From Acidobacteriota bacterium (lineage in GTDB: Bacteria > Acidobacteriota > UBA890 > WLXD01): 64,000 nucleotides of DNA. The notes beneath the pieces are model-generated. The model had not been told where the DNA came from and did no database searches. It saw nothing but the letters and a program-made list of their open reading frames with translations. Below are positions 26,701-35,001 of this stretch, piece after piece. The translations under genes and the position numbers were made by a program. The stretch's first letter is position 1. Each line of letters begins with the position of its first letter. The DNA lies in the NCBI GenBank assembly GCA_012103255.1, contig WLXD01000005.1, positions 1-64,000 of the forward strand, read 5' to 3'.

Positions 26701-27741
26701 CCAAACGCCCGAGCCCACAGCCTCCTCGGGTTCGCTGCATCCGCGCTGGGCTGGCGCCGACTCGCCAGGCGTTACTTCGATCGGGCTCGTGAACACGCTC
26801 AGGAGGGTGACCAGTTCCAAGATCTACCTCACGTGCTCACCCTGGACGCCTCGGATTTGTTGGGTGCTGCCGAGTTCGAGGACTGCTCGGCGACGCTGGA
26901 GAGCGGGATCGAGGCGGCGGAGTCGATGGGGGATCGAAACGGCGTTGCGGGCCTGACCAGCCTGCGCGCGAACATGGCCGGCTTTCATGGCGATTTCGAC
27001 GAGCTGAAACGATTTAACGCGGAGGCGCTGGAAATCGTTTCCGGCCGAGAGACGACGGAGCTCGAGCCGTATTTCAGGATCGGCCTGCTGCATGCCGAGG
27101 CCATGGTCCAGCAGCCCGAGGAAGCATATCTCTACCTTCAGCGTGTCAAGCAGGGGCTTCTCGACCTGATGGAAGAGGACGACAAGCTCCTGCGCGCGTT
27201 GCTGGCCGGTGGCTCGGCCCTGATCTGTGCGCACGCAGGGCGTGTCGACGAGGCGCGCCAGGTTGCTCAGATCGGCATGGGCTATCTCACCGAGAACGTG
27301 CGAGCCGTGCCCGCGTCGTGCTGGCTCGTCCCAGACGGCATCGCCGAGGCGTATCTCGATTGCTGCGAGCTGGCACAGCAGGGCGGGGTGCTGCCGGATG
27401 GCTTGCTTCGCGATGCGACGAAGGCGGTCGCGGCCCACGCTGCCTGGTCGAAGGTCTACAGGTTCCGCCGCTCGCGTTCGGACCTTCTGCGTGGCCGTCT
27501 GGAGGCGCTACGCGGGCGCCACGATCGCGCAGTCCGGGCGCTGCGCGCGAGCTTCGCGGAAGCGCGTGAGCTAGACCTCCCATTCGATCAGGCTCTCGCG
27601 CAGCTCGAACTCGCTCGAGTCGCGGGGAAGGCAGAGCCACTGCCACAGGCAGCGATCGAGACGCTCGAAGCGGCCAAGGCGCCGTACTACCGCGAACGAG
27701 CGATGCGGGTCGCTCGTTCGGCCGAACGGGTCAGCGGCTAG
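23716..27741 (+). CDS. Soluble-adenylyl-cyclase-like protein: tandem class III cyclase, AAA ATPase, TPR
   Basis: About 1341 residues. Residues 45-230 form a class III nucleotidyl cyclase domain with metal aspartates in ALIADVSGFT (Asp53) and HFAGDAALAVW. Residues 245-410 form a second, divergent cyclase domain in which the first metal Asp is missing (TTSFLSLPAS) while DKGLTVLSAWG and GDGVNLAARL remain. Then comes an AAA/NACHT-like ATPase with Walker A GQPGIGKS (about 452) and CEDAHWFDS, and a long helical TPR region to the end. This order matches mammalian ADCY10 and bacterial cyclase-ATPase proteins. The GTG start at 23716 is a guess; GTG 23656 is possible. It would make cAMP or cGMP in the cytoplasm. 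The end overlaps a convergent gene by 4 nt. Confidence 0.9.
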   Translation: MLDDAADNEKSTVGDLGELTPYVPKFVRARLAESGLPEGPVSEARQGAALIADVSGFTALTETLAAEGGSGAERLRDLINVCFAELIEVVDGFGGDVVHFAGDAALAVWLCEPADAVARALACAEQLGERIEGRKVEDYRLRLRVGVDAGEIILAYVGGAEGRWQYVVHGGALAQAIRSLAGVSPGEIGYGGEIEPNEAAPTHRGSQTRELDQAAFEALTAFVPRPVQARIGAGQAGWLAEFRQVTTSFLSLPASVCEDLEQLQQVVVTAQEAVYRAGGSILQVLLEDKGLTVLSAWGTAQRYHEDNPRRAVHAAHEISKRLDARGVASRQGITTATVFTGSRGSARRRDFAIIGDGVNLAARLTQASDGRPLVDAVTRSGARGNFVFEGVPPVTVKGKVERVPAYRLSGESARAEPGRTLVIGRRDEVHALDAAIESLEREGDGGVVFIEGQPGIGKSNLRAHLLEEAQSAGLRTLLMVGDVLDRSTTQHAWRGVFRRLVGVSSAARIEEINEIAAAVAERLRGGQDLTSLLNPVLGSTIPRTEAVARMTAEGRSESARDLLVDLLVDSVGERPTVLVCEDAHWFDSASIALVRAARERLPRALCVVFARDHAIESGERGLHALVSADEVVHLPLLPLDPDGSTQLVCHTLGADLVPEDVTDWVHSQAGGHPFLTEQLTRALRDERVLLVREGEAHLQGGASRLDSVAAPDNVQNLVTSRLDRLEPEALLALKVLAIAGARAHTDLLLAIHPMSPPADALERELATLAADGRLVGGTGQEWTFEHAIARDVVYETIAFAQKRELHAAAADWLEQEHGEMEAAEPVLAHHWQGAGEPAKSIEYLERAGRTALRAHANPEAALFFGDALELATSEDVVANSLRRARWHRLRGKAHFRMWDFVGASRDLDRALQMLETPLPKSGAARVRFFGAQLIRQALLLAGRRPKVSAAEQRERFEEAAGAAALVSFICTHRKDAAGVMAASLLAANLSDRAGVPNARAHSLLGFAASALGWRRLARRYFDRAREHAQEGDQFQDLPHVLTLDASDLLGAAEFEDCSATLESGIEAAESMGDRNGVAGLTSLRANMAGFHGDFDELKRFNAEALEIVSGRETTELEPYFRIGLLHAEAMVQQPEEAYLYLQRVKQGLLDLMEEDDKLLRALLAGGSALICAHAGRVDEARQVAQIGMGYLTENVRAVPASCWLVPDGIAEAYLDCCELAQQGGVLPDGLLRDATKAVAAHAAWSKVYRFRRSRSDLLRGRLEALRGRHDRAVRALRASFAEARELDLPFDQALAQLELARVAGKAEPLPQAAIETLEAAKAPYYRERAMRVARSAERVSG

Positions 27742-28421
27742 CCGGTTGGTGCTTGCCCAACGAGTGCTACAGCGGCGATCAGACCGACCCACATCCAGAT
27801 TGCCAGGGCTACGCCCCAGGCGAACATGGCAACGGGACCGGAGTCGTTCGCCTTGCGGGCGAGGAACGCCAGCGGCAGGGCAAAGAGGACCTCGAACACG
27901 ATGATCCAGTACGGGGTCGTGCCCGCGAGCATCCAGCAGTTGCGGCAGTACCAGAGGTCGGCCCCCTTGGCGAGATACTCGTAGATCGGCACGTTGATGC
28001 CGCCGATGATGCCGGTCGCCAGCGTCGCGCGCCCCAGGCCGAACCGGTCGGCCAATTCGAACCCGATGACGCCCAACTGCACCACGATCACCGCCCAGGC
28101 GAACGGCATGTACAGCGGCGAGGCCCAGATCATTGGCTCGCCAGCGGGATAGACCAGGTAGCCGTACTGCACTGCGGCCCAATAGTCGCTGGCGAGTTCA
28201 CCGAACCCCGCGGCCAGGCCGCAGATCCAGAGATTGCGGAGCATCGAGTCGGCGTGACGCCTGATATGAGCGATGAAGGCTAGCGACGCGCCGGCTGTCA
28301 GAACCGTCGCCGACATCCATCCAAGCGCGCCGAGCCAGGCGACGAAGGTTCCAACTACCGTCCATGCCAACGCCAGAAGGGCAAGGCGGAGTCGTCGCCG
28401 CCGCAACTCGATATCGCTCAT
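27738..28421 (-). CDS. Polytopic membrane protein of unknown function
   Basis: A 227-residue integral membrane protein with about seven predicted helices and short loops (for example LALAWTVVGTFVAWLGALGW-like first helix after the basic start RRRRLR). A conserved-looking loop between helices 5 and 6 has YLAKGADLWYCRNCWML, whose acidic and aromatic residues and two Cys could form a site. I associate this pattern with an uncharacterised membrane family (DUF6989-like), without certainty. AGGA lies upstream of the ATG. It is convergent with the cyclase gene and overlaps its stop; the TonB receptor starts 157 nt away in the opposite direction. Confidence 0.7.
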   Translation of the reverse strand: MSDIELRRRRLRLALLALAWTVVGTFVAWLGALGWMSATVLTAGASLAFIAHIRRHADSMLRNLWICGLAAGFGELASDYWAAVQYGYLVYPAGEPMIWASPLYMPFAWAVIVVQLGVIGFELADRFGLGRATLATGIIGGINVPIYEYLAKGADLWYCRNCWMLAGTTPYWIIVFEVLFALPLAFLARKANDSGPVAMFAWGVALAIWMWVGLIAAVALVGQAPTG

Positions 28422-28578
28422 GGGGGTCCTAGCGTTTTCGGAATTCCGTAAGAGTGGCGGGAGCCTAGCACGCGCGCGGTACCGATTCGTGTTTCACGTC
28501 TCGCGGTGGTAACGCGGCCGTCCGGTTGCTAGCATCGCGGCCCATGACCTCTGCAGATCCGCTCCCATAGGGACACCG

Positions 28579-30997
28579 GTGTATCGACTCAGTTCACGCC
28601 TGAGAATGTGGGGAGCGTGCGCGCTTCTGGCGGCCCTACCGGTCGCGGCGCAGGAGTCGAGTCGCTTGTCGGGCACGATCGCCCGTCCCGACGGTACTCC
28701 TGTAGCCGGGGTGGCCGTTCTTCTATCAGAACCCGACCTGCTCGCGATTTCCGATCGCGACGGCGAGTTTTTCTTTTCCGATCTCGGGCCGGGCCCTTAT
28801 CGCCTGATGTTCACGCTCGGGCCGCACTCGGAAGTCGTGGACGATGTCGCGGTTGTGGCTGGCCAGGATCGCGAGGTGGAAGTCGTCGTGGAGTGGCCCC
28901 TGAACGTGGCCGAGACGGTGATCGTCGAGGGCGCGTCGCGACGGCCCGAGCGTATCGTCGAGGCGCCGGCGGCCGTGAGCCTGGCCGATGCCGTCGAGGT
29001 CGAACTGCAGGCTGTTGCCGGACAGCTACCACGTGCCCTCGTGCGGGCTCCGGGAGCCGAGGTCGTGCAAGCAGATGTCTATGACTTCAGTTTCAACACC
29101 CGAGGCTTCAACGACATGGTCAATCGGCGCGTGCTGATGACCATCGACGGGCGCGATCCCTCGCTTCCCGGAGTCGGGACGCAGGAGTGGGCATCGTTCT
29201 CGTTTCCGTTCGACGACATCGAGGCGCTGGAGATTGTTCGCGGTGCCGGTTCGGCCCTTTACGGTCGCGGCGCCTACAACGGCGTGGTCAGCATGACGAC
29301 CCGGCAGCCCCGCTCGAACACGGGCATGGTGCGCATGGGCGGCGGGGAGCTGTCGACATTCCGGACCGATGGATTGATTTCACGCGACCTTGGCGACGGA
29401 TGGTTCCTGAAGCTCACAGCTGGCGGTTCGGGCGGCGACGATTTCACCGTTTCGCGTACCGACTCGGTCGAGTACGCGCCGGGGCAGCTGCCCATGGATG
29501 CCGTGGCTCCGCCTCTGGATCGCGTCAAGAGTCTCTACGGCGGCGTACGGCTCGATCGCACCACGAGCGGGGGGCATTCGATGACCATCGAGGGTGGCGC
29601 CGCCTCCGTCGAGGGCGCTACGACGATGACCGGCCTGGGGCGTGTGCAACAGACCGATTCGCTACGTCCCTGGGGTCGCTTCAACATGGGCACCGAGCGC
29701 TGGAATCTGATGGCGTTCTATACGGGGCAGGACTCCAACGACATCGTGCCTCTCAGTTCGGGCGCTCGGCTGTTCTGGAATACCTACAACATCGCGACGG
29801 AACTACAGGGCAACACGACGGTTGCAGGCGGTCGTGGGCGCCTCGTCGGCGGTGTCTCGGCGGGTCGCGAACGCCTCGACTCGGCCGATCGGGACGGCGT
29901 GCAGACGCAGCTGGCACAGCCGCAAACTGCCAGCCGAGTGGGCGTGTTCGGTCAGATCGACTACGACTTTTCACGCCAACTCAAGGGGGTCGCTACCGTT
30001 CGCTGGGACTACAGCACGGTGTTCGATCCCCGGATCTCGCCTCGGGTAGCGCTCGTCTACAGTCCGCATCCGCTGCACACGCTGCGGGCCTCGTTCAACG
30101 AGGCCTTTCTAGGGCCGAGCATGGTGCAGCAGTTCTTGCTGGTTCCCGCAGCATCGCCGATTGACCTCTCGGGCATCGAGGAGGCCCTGCAGCCTGTTCT
30201 CGGGGGGGGGGGGGGTGCCCTTGGGCCTCGGCAAAACCCCGGTCCTCGCGGTGGGCAACGAGAATCTGGAGGTGGAGCGGGTCCGGACCTTCGAGTTGGG
30301 CTATCAAGGGGTCCTGGGACGCCGTTGGTTCGTGAATCTGACCTATTACCGGAGTCAGCTCAACGACTTCACGACCAACCTACTTCCCCAGGTTGGCACC
30401 AGCCTGGGGCGGCTGAATCCCGACTTCGGGGCCTATGTGCCGCCCGCTGAACTGTCGCCTGAGTCCACGGCGATCGTCCTGGCCACGTTGCAGGCGGCGC
30501 TGCCGCCCGGCCTGTACGCGGCGATGTCGAACACTCCGAACGGGGATCCGGCGTTTGTCGTCGTTTCGCTCACCAACCAGGGGCGGGTAGATACGCAGGG
30601 TCTCGAGTTCGGCGTGCAGGCGACACTGCCTGGGTCCTTGAACCTGGACCTTGGGTACACCTTCTTCGATTACGAGGTCCGGGAGCAGGCCCCGGAAGAC
30701 CCGCTGGTACCGAATGCTCCCAAGCATCGCTTGACCACCGGTCTCACGTACTCCGGTGCCGCTCTCGAGGCCGGGTTCCGGCTGCAGTGGGTGGACGGGT
30801 TTTTCTGGCGGTCCGGCCTGTATGCCGGCGAAGTGCCGTCCTACACCGTGGCGGACTTGAGTTCTGCGTACACCATCGACCCCCGCTGGCGAGTCGGCCT
30901 CGATATCGCCAACGTGTTCGACAACAAGCACTTCCAGATGTTCGGCGGCAGCGTGTTGGGACGCCGCGCGCTACTCCACGTTACGTGGAACTTCTGA
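28579..30997 (+). CDS. TonB-dependent receptor, interrupted by a G14 homopolymer
   Basis: An outer-membrane active transporter of about 805 residues when the two frames are joined. From the GTG: signal peptide (MWGACALLAALPVAAQ), a carboxypeptidase-regulatory-like domain (SGTIARPDGTPVAGVAVLLS), the plug (QLPRALVRAPGAEV; VRGAGSALYGRGAYNGVV), then the barrel. The first frame continues to about 30200. After the G run at 30202-30215 the homologous barrel sequence resumes in the next frame (GLGKTPVLAVGNENLEVERV) and ends at 30997 with HVTWNF, the terminal aromatic expected of such barrels. With 13 instead of 14 G the gene is open. As sequenced it would make a truncated 623-residue product. It is followed 17 nt later by a membrane-protein gene. 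Confidence 0.88.
30202..30215 (+). repeat. G14 homopolymer inside the TonB receptor gene
   Basis: Fourteen consecutive G encode part of a glycine run and place the two halves of the receptor out of frame by one base. Such tracts slip readily in vivo and are also frequent sequencing-error sites. Confidence 0.9.
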
Positions 30998-31013
30998 TGG
31001 CGAAGGAGACGAA

Positions 31014-31754
31014 ATGCTGCAGCACCTGATCAACGAGTTGGAGTACATGCTGCACGGCTCGACGCCAGCTGTGGGACGCCTGCTGTTGTTCACCGCGGTG
31101 GTGATGTTTGCAACCTGGGCGATTGCCTACATCCTGATCATCCAGAAGTGCTTCCGCGAGAAGACCTACGGCGTGCCGATAATAGCCGTGTGTCTGAACA
31201 TCAGCTGGGAGGCGCAAATGGCGCTGGCGCCCCCGGAGTACTACCCATGGTTGCTCAAGGCCGGCAACCACCTGTGGCTCATTCCCGATCTCTTCTTGCT
31301 CTTCCAACTCTATCGCTTCGGTCGCGCCAATCAGAGGCACGAGTCCGTCCAGCGCCACTACTACGTTGCGCTCACGGGCACGCTGGCGCTCAGCTTCGCT
31401 CTGGTGCTGACGTTTCGACGCTACTTCAACGATGACATTGGGGTCGCGGCGGCGTTCCTGTTGGCGTTCATTATGTCGATTCGCTTCATCTTCATGGCGC
31501 TGGAACGACCTGATGGCAGCGGGCTGTCCTACCGTGCCGGTTGGCTGATGATGATCGGCAATATCGCGGCTGCGATCTTCTGCTACTTCTGGTGGCCAAT
31601 GCAGTTCGCGATCGGACGGATCGATGTGTCATTGGAGCCGACCACCTACTGGTTCCTCTACGTGCTCTTCCTCACCGTGCCGATCTTCAACCTGATCTAC
31701 ATCCTGCAGGTGCGCCAGATCCGCGCCCGCCAGGGGGCAGCGGCTACTGCCTAG
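31014..31754 (+). CDS. Seven-helix membrane protein, possible transmembrane terpene cyclase-like
   Basis: A 246-residue protein with about seven helices. The loop/helix motif NISWEAQMAL (residues about 61-70) resembles the N-x-S-W-E motif around the essential glutamate of Pyr4/AtmB-type transmembrane terpene cyclases, and the overall size and topology agree. The second acidic residue expected in the last helix is not obvious (PIFNLIYILQV carries Asn). The identification is therefore tentative; it may be an uncharacterised relative. AAGGAG stands about six bases before the ATG, 17 nt after the TonB receptor, so the two genes are probably co-transcribed. It converges with the MpaB-family oxygenase. 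Confidence 0.6.
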   Translation: MLQHLINELEYMLHGSTPAVGRLLLFTAVVMFATWAIAYILIIQKCFREKTYGVPIIAVCLNISWEAQMALAPPEYYPWLLKAGNHLWLIPDLFLLFQLYRFGRANQRHESVQRHYYVALTGTLALSFALVLTFRRYFNDDIGVAAAFLLAFIMSIRFIFMALERPDGSGLSYRAGWLMMIGNIAAAIFCYFWWPMQFAIGRIDVSLEPTTYWFLYVLFLTVPIFNLIYILQVRQIRARQGAAATA

Positions 31755-33025
31755 CGCTGGACGGCACGGTGATGGCCGAAGACCTCGTCACTCCAGAAGT
31801 CCGGCGGGATGCGGAATCCATCCGGACTCATATGTGCAAGCGCCATCAGGAGTCTGCGGTGAAGCCACACGGACACGGGGCCGAGCCCGCTGTCGTCCCG
31901 ATAGGCGTCGTCGACGGCCCGCACGATCCAACCGAGAATGACTTTCACGACGCGGATTGCGAGCCGTTCTAGAAAGCCTGGCGGTGAAACGCCGAGTATC
32001 GAGGCCGTCTCCGTACCGACATAGGTATGAATGAGAATCTTCGGCAGCCCTTTGCAGCCGAAGGGCATCACGCTGCGGACATACTCGAGCAGATGCCGAG
32101 TGAGGGCGCGGCCCGGCCCCGTGGAGCCCTTCTGTCGTGTCTTGATCTGCTCGAACAACGCTTCAGCCTCGTCCACGGTGGCGGGGAGCAGGTCCTCGCG
32201 AACCCCCATGAAGTGACCGACTAGGTTCCAGCGAGTCAGGAATGCCAGTTCCTGGTCCGGCCGGAGTCCGAAGTCGCGTAGCACGCGGATCGGCACCCAC
32301 GAAAAGGTCATCAGCGTGTACACCAGGTCTTCCTGGTTAATCGGTTTGCCATCCGTCGGGACCCACTGGTTCGCCACGTCAGCCGAGGTTTTCTCGCGTC
32401 CCTCGACCTTGCCGCCGTGCTGGATCAAGTAGCGGATCGATGCGTGCATCAAGCGGACACGCAGTGCGGACTGGATCCCCCTCGGTAGCTCGCCCGGAGG
32501 TGCACCATCCCCGTCGCCGGAGTTCGCCGGAATTACGTTCCCGCTGTGGGCGATGTCCATGATGAACTGCGCCGTTTCAAGAAGCCGCCTGCGGGTGTGT
32601 TCGTCGAGCCTGCCGGTGTAGGCCAGAACCTTGACTCCCTTGGCCATCACGTAGCACTCCGGGAGGCTCGCGCATGCCAACAGCGTGGACACCATGAGTC
32701 CGAACTCGAGTCCGACCGTTCCGCCCTCGTGAATCAGCTGCTGCTTCTCGGGCAATCGCGCCCATCCCGGCAGGCGATGACCTTCTTCCAGGTAGCGTCG
32801 GACCTCGTCGGGCAGCGGAGTGTCTGCTGCCGAGTCGAACCGGGCCCGCAGAACGTCGTGGCCGGCGCCGGTGGTGTCGGGGGCAAAGAGCCGCACGAGG
32901 AGCTGGTGTACGCCTTCGGCTCCTCCGCCGTGCTCGAACACGGCCGCGACCGCGTTGTCCGCCAAAGGGTCGCCGATGGTGCGCATCCTTTCGATATCCT
33001 CATCGGTCCATCGCGACGCGTTCAT
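31751..33025 (-). CDS. MpaB/DUF2236-family oxygenase-like protein
   Basis: A 424-residue protein of the DUF2236 family, which includes MpaB and the heme b latex-clearing protein Lcp that cleaves polyisoprene. Family features seen: LIHEGGTVGLEFGLMVSTLLACASLPECY, KVLAYTGRL and RLMHASIRYLI, the last containing the histidine expected to ligate heme, and TLMTFSWVPIRVLRDFG. The C-terminal third carries hydrophobic helices (RVVKVILGWIVRAVDDAY). No signal peptide is evident, so it is cytoplasmic or membrane-associated. AAGGAG precedes the ATG. The substrate is unknown; a lipid or isoprenoid is plausible. It overlaps the convergent membrane-protein gene by 4 nt at the stops. Confidence 0.8.
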   Translation of the reverse strand: MNASRWTDEDIERMRTIGDPLADNAVAAVFEHGGGAEGVHQLLVRLFAPDTTGAGHDVLRARFDSAADTPLPDEVRRYLEEGHRLPGWARLPEKQQLIHEGGTVGLEFGLMVSTLLACASLPECYVMAKGVKVLAYTGRLDEHTRRRLLETAQFIMDIAHSGNVIPANSGDGDGAPPGELPRGIQSALRVRLMHASIRYLIQHGGKVEGREKTSADVANQWVPTDGKPINQEDLVYTLMTFSWVPIRVLRDFGLRPDQELAFLTRWNLVGHFMGVREDLLPATVDEAEALFEQIKTRQKGSTGPGRALTRHLLEYVRSVMPFGCKGLPKILIHTYVGTETASILGVSPPGFLERLAIRVVKVILGWIVRAVDDAYRDDSGLGPVSVWLHRRLLMALAHMSPDGFRIPPDFWSDEVFGHHRAVQR

Positions 33026-33183
33026 CCCAGCGACTCCTTTTGATATCTACCGAAGGGGCTTCGCACCCGTCGTGGCCGCTGCCCGGCGAGCGCTGCGGCG
33101 CAAGCATAGCGGTGCCGGCCTTCGGCTACCATGTGCGCGTGGGGCGCGCGGGGCAGGCGCCCGGAATACGCAGGAGCAGTGCG

Positions 33184-34491
33184 GTGTCGGCAAGCAACCG
33201 AACTGAGATCGAGCGACGGGCTTTCGATGCCTGTGAACGCTTTTCTGGGCTGGGGAGCGATCTGCGCGGAAAGTTGCTCGCGCGAATGTCTTCGGTCGCC
33301 TTTCGGGAGGGCGAGTATCTCATCTCCCAGGGAGCGGAGGGCGACTCGCTGATCATTGTCGTGAGCGGCTGTGCGGCCGCGCGGGTGCGTGGCTCGAACA
33401 GCGCCGCCGATCGAGAAGTGGGCGAGTTCGAAGCTGGCGACCTCGTCGGGGAAATGGCACTTGTCACCCGCGAGCCCCGAACCGCTGTCGTAGTAGCCAT
33501 GACTGCAGTTGAGGGGCTGACGCTTCCAGCCGGCGACTTTCGCGAACTCGCGGTCGGCCATCCCGAGCTGGCGTCGGTGATGACGGACCTGGTCAGTGAT
33601 CGACTCGGCGCGGCACTGCACGACGGGCTCGGTGGTAAGGAACTCGGCGGCTATCAGATCGACCACCTGCTCGGCAGGGGCGCGATGGCAGTTACCTACC
33701 GCGCCAGAGACATCTCGACCGGCGATCACGTGGCCCTGAAGATGATGAAGCACCGATTGCTGCACAACCAGCAGTCCGTACGACTGTTTCGCCAGGAAGC
33801 AGAGGTGCTCGGCACACTGGAGCACGACAACATCGCGCGGTATCGCGGCGGCTTCGAGTCCTACGGAACCTATTTTCTGGCGATGGAATACTGCGACGGC
33901 CCCAATCTGCACGACTTCGTCGACTACCAGGGCGGACTCTCGGAGGAGAGTGCGCGGTGCGTGATTGGGCAGCTGGCCCGTGCGCTCGACTACCTGCATT
34001 CGAGAAGTGTCACGCATCGCGACCTGAAGCCCGAGAACGTCATGCTGACGCTCGCCGGAGCCGCGAAGTTGGCTGACTTCGGGCTGGCTACGCGGGTTTC
34101 CGATGTTGCCGAGGCCTCAACCGCGGCCGGCGGAATGTTCGGGACGCCGCTCTACATGGCTCCAGAGCAACTCAACGGTGATGTCCCCGATAGCCGCGCG
34201 GACCTCTACGCGTTGGCCTGTATCGCTTACGAGATGGTCGCGGGCAGGCGCCTCTTCTCAGGCGGGACCCCCGTCGAGGTCATTCGAAGCAAGCTCACGA
34301 CGCAGGTGCCCAGGGCCGACGAGATCGGACCCGGCGTGAGCGATGCCTATCACGACGTGATCGAGCGCGGCCTGCGCGAAGATCCGGCCGAGCGCACGGT
34401 TTCGCTTGGCGACCTGACAGACTGGGCCGGCCGCATCGAGGTTCCTCGCGCCCCCGGGCCCCACGTGGACTCGACCGCCGAGACGCAGTAG
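33184..34491 (+). CDS. Cyclic-nucleotide-binding domain fused to Ser/Thr protein kinase
   Basis: 435 residues. Residues about 15-130 form a CRP-like cyclic-nucleotide-binding domain (FREGEYLISQGAEGDSLIIV; FEAGDLVGEMALVTREPRTA, where the phosphate-binding cassette reads GEMAL...RTA, close to the canonical GE(x)ALL...R-(S/T/A)-A). The kinase domain (about 157-420) has the glycine loop GRGAMAVTY, ATP lysine in VALKMM, HRDLKPEN and DFGLAT, and an activation-loop APEQ. The arrangement matches PKG-like kinases, with the regulator and catalytic parts on one chain. The GTG at 33184 is preferred because AGGAG sits seven bases upstream; ORF residues before it have no domain. No C-terminal TM is seen, so it is cytoplasmic. 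Regulation by cAMP/cGMP is inferred. Confidence 0.9.
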   Translation: MSASNRTEIERRAFDACERFSGLGSDLRGKLLARMSSVAFREGEYLISQGAEGDSLIIVVSGCAAARVRGSNSAADREVGEFEAGDLVGEMALVTREPRTAVVVAMTAVEGLTLPAGDFRELAVGHPELASVMTDLVSDRLGAALHDGLGGKELGGYQIDHLLGRGAMAVTYRARDISTGDHVALKMMKHRLLHNQQSVRLFRQEAEVLGTLEHDNIARYRGGFESYGTYFLAMEYCDGPNLHDFVDYQGGLSEESARCVIGQLARALDYLHSRSVTHRDLKPENVMLTLAGAAKLADFGLATRVSDVAEASTAAGGMFGTPLYMAPEQLNGDVPDSRADLYALACIAYEMVAGRRLFSGGTPVEVIRSKLTTQVPRADEIGPGVSDAYHDVIERGLREDPAERTVSLGDLTDWAGRIEVPRAPGPHVDSTAETQ

Positions 34492-34592
34492 CTCGGGAAA
34501 TTCGCGGGTGGGTACCACTCGGCCTGTGTCCGGTATCGACGCCCGCCGGACGCAAAGACACAGCAAACGAGTTTCTCGGTGAGGAATCTTGT

Positions 34593-34631
34593 ATAGTGTC
34601 AATAATGACACTATGGCCAGAATGACACTAT
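34593..34631 (+). promoter_or_regulatory. PadR operator: palindrome plus third half-site
   Basis: ATAGTGTCA (34593-34601) and TGACACTAT (34606-34614) form a perfect 9-bp inverted repeat with 4-nt spacer. A third TGACACTAT half-site follows at 34623-34631, just before the ribosome site AAGGA of padR. The first arm overlaps a TATAGT -10-like hexamer, so binding would block transcription. The architecture fits an autorepressed PadR regulator. Confidence 0.75.
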
Positions 34632-34641
34632 TAAGGAACTC

Positions 34642-35001
34642 ATGAGCAACGAGAGCCAGTTCGACTCTTTCTTGCCCCTGCATCCGCTCCATTTCCGGAT
34701 CCTGGTCGTGCTGCAAAGCGGACCTCTATATGGATACCGGATCGTCAAGGAACTGGAGGCTCGTGGGGCGGGGCCTATGCAGCCGGCGAACCTCTATCGT
34801 CGTATCCGGGATCTGAAGAGGGATAGGCTGCTCGTTGAGGTGCCTGCCCCGGAGGAGGCCACGGATCAGCGAGATCGAAAGTTCTTCGAGCTGAGCGACT
34901 TGGGGCGTGACGTGCTGGCGGCCGAGATCGTTCGACTCCATGATCAACTGGCGGAGGCCGGGGCGTCCGGGCCGCGGCCAGAGCCGACGAGGTCGCGATG
35001 A
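34642..35001 (+). CDS. PadR-family transcriptional regulator
   Basis: A 119-residue winged-helix repressor. The N-terminal wHTH shows PLYGYRIVKELEARG and ANLYRRIRDLKRDRLLVE, then KFFELSDLGRDVLAAEIVRL, a short version of the PadR helix. In Acidobacteria such small PadR proteins precede ADOP-type permease genes, and here the stop TGA overlaps the start ATG of the next gene (ATGA). It should bind the palindrome directly upstream and control itself and the permease, perhaps sensing a small lipophilic compound. AAGGA lies four bases before the ATG, slightly close. Confidence 0.92.
   Translation: MSNESQFDSFLPLHPLHFRILVVLQSGPLYGYRIVKELEARGAGPMQPANLYRRIRDLKRDRLLVEVPAPEEATDQRDRKFFELSDLGRDVLAAEIVRLHDQLAEAGASGPRPEPTRSR

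Noticed and set aside
33022-34017. A 331-codon minus-strand frame
   Set aside because: Antisense to the cNMP-kinase gene, whose motifs are complete; composition is not protein-like.
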